Shown one piece after another: positions 5,504 through 5,879 of a DNA stretch of 5,879 nucleotides. The notes beneath the pieces are model-generated. The model saw only the letters and a program-made list of their open reading frames with translations, searched no databases and was not told the origin of the DNA. The stretch is from Rhodospirillaceae bacterium (lineage in GTDB: Bacteria; Pseudomonadota; Alphaproteobacteria; UBA8366; GCA-2717185): positions 1 through 5,879 of the forward strand of contig JAPPPC010000139.1 in NCBI GenBank assembly GCA_028817685.1, given 5' to 3'. Position 1 is the first letter of the stretch; every line of letters starts with the position of its first letter. Made by a program: the position numbers and the translations under genes.

Positions 5504-5879
5504 TCAGTTCGTCAGGACGCATTTCCCAATGACCTGGCGGTCGATGATCGCCTGCATCGCGTCGGCCGCCCGTTCCAACGGGAAAGTATGGGAAACATGC
5601 GGTACGACCTTGCCCTCTCCCGCCCATTTCGCCAGGACGCGAAGATTCTCCGCCGCGGTTTCCGGTTCGAACTCGTTGAAGCCACCCACCCGCACACCGA
5701 TTGCGGAGGCGCCCTTGATCAACAGGTGGTTGGTCTTAGCCAACGCTGGCCGCCCCCCGACGAAGCCGAGGATCAGAAGACGCGCTCCCCAGTTCAGGCA
5801 GCGCATAGATTCGTCGAACACGTCGGCGCCAACGGGGTCGTAGATGACATCCGCGCCGCGGCCATCGGTTAGTGCCTTG
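5504..5879 (-). CDS. MDR-superfamily NADPH:quinone oxidoreductase-like protein, partial (N-terminus beyond right edge)
   Basis: The last 125 codons of a zinc-independent medium-chain dehydrogenase/reductase, quinone-oxidoreductase (Qor)-like group, are present; these cytosolic enzymes reduce quinones, enones or enoyl thioesters with NADPH. The frame enters from the right edge with GRGADVIYDPVGADVFDESM, the Rossmann-fold beta4-beta5 region. It continues with CLNWGARLLILGFVGGRPAL (the glycine-rich strand-turn after the cofactor site), NHLLIKGASAIGV, and the C-terminal FPLERAADAMQAIIDRQVIG followed by KCVLTN, all typical of the family. Stop TGA is at 5504-5506. Full-length members have about 325-340 residues, so roughly 200 are missing, including the catalytic domain and the AxxGGVG nucleotide motif. 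No in-frame start is needed inside the window. The substrate cannot be read from this part. Confidence 0.9.
   Translation of the reverse strand, partial: KALTDGRGADVIYDPVGADVFDESMRCLNWGARLLILGFVGGRPALAKTNHLLIKGASAIGVRVGGFNEFEPETAAENLRVLAKWAGEGKVVPHVSHTFPLERAADAMQAIIDRQVIGKCVLTN

Noticed and set aside
1..5879. Mobile elements, CRISPR arrays, tRNA or rRNA genes, or a defence system.
   Set aside because: No transposase or integrase frames, spaced repeats, cloverleaf-like segments or defence domains were seen on either strand.

Overview
The window comes from a GC-rich, gene-dense bacterial chromosome. The protein families, the third-position GC bias and the motif variants look most like an alphaproteobacterium with a broad catabolic repertoire. 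That placement is an inference from protein style, because no rRNA or other phylogenetic marker is present.

Layout, left to right. (1) Positions 1-1038, minus strand: the N-terminal three quarters of an MmgE/PrpD-family protein (2-methylcitrate dehydratase superfamily), running off the left edge. (2) A 141-base divergent spacer. (3) 1180-1476, plus strand: a small antibiotic-biosynthesis-monooxygenase (ABM) fold protein. It converges on (4) 1473-2987, minus strand: a 14-helix DHA2-type MFS transporter. The two stop codons share the four bases CTAA. (5) 2988-3439: a leader with a perfect GC hairpin, an AT-rich patch, and then a broken plus-strand remnant of an MBL-fold metallo-hydrolase, which keeps only the C-terminal part and carries an in-frame TGA. 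(6) 3440-4726, minus strand: a class III PLP-dependent aminotransferase of the glutamate-1-semialdehyde-aminomutase-like group. (7) 4826-5023, minus strand: a possible 65-residue exported protein. (8) 5195-5497, plus strand: a 100-residue membrane protein. (9) 5504-5879, minus strand: the C-terminal part of a quinone-oxidoreductase-like MDR dehydrogenase, running off the right edge.

The genes alternate strand almost one by one, so there is no long operon. The MmgE/PrpD, ABM, aminotransferase and MDR proteins fit small-molecule or carboxylic-acid catabolism with an exporter nearby, but nothing in the sequence ties them into one pathway. No mobile element, CRISPR array, tRNA or rRNA was seen. 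The least expected item is the decayed MBL-fold fragment between the transporter leader and the aminotransferase; it shows that this spacer has lost a gene. I found no convincing new multi-gene system.
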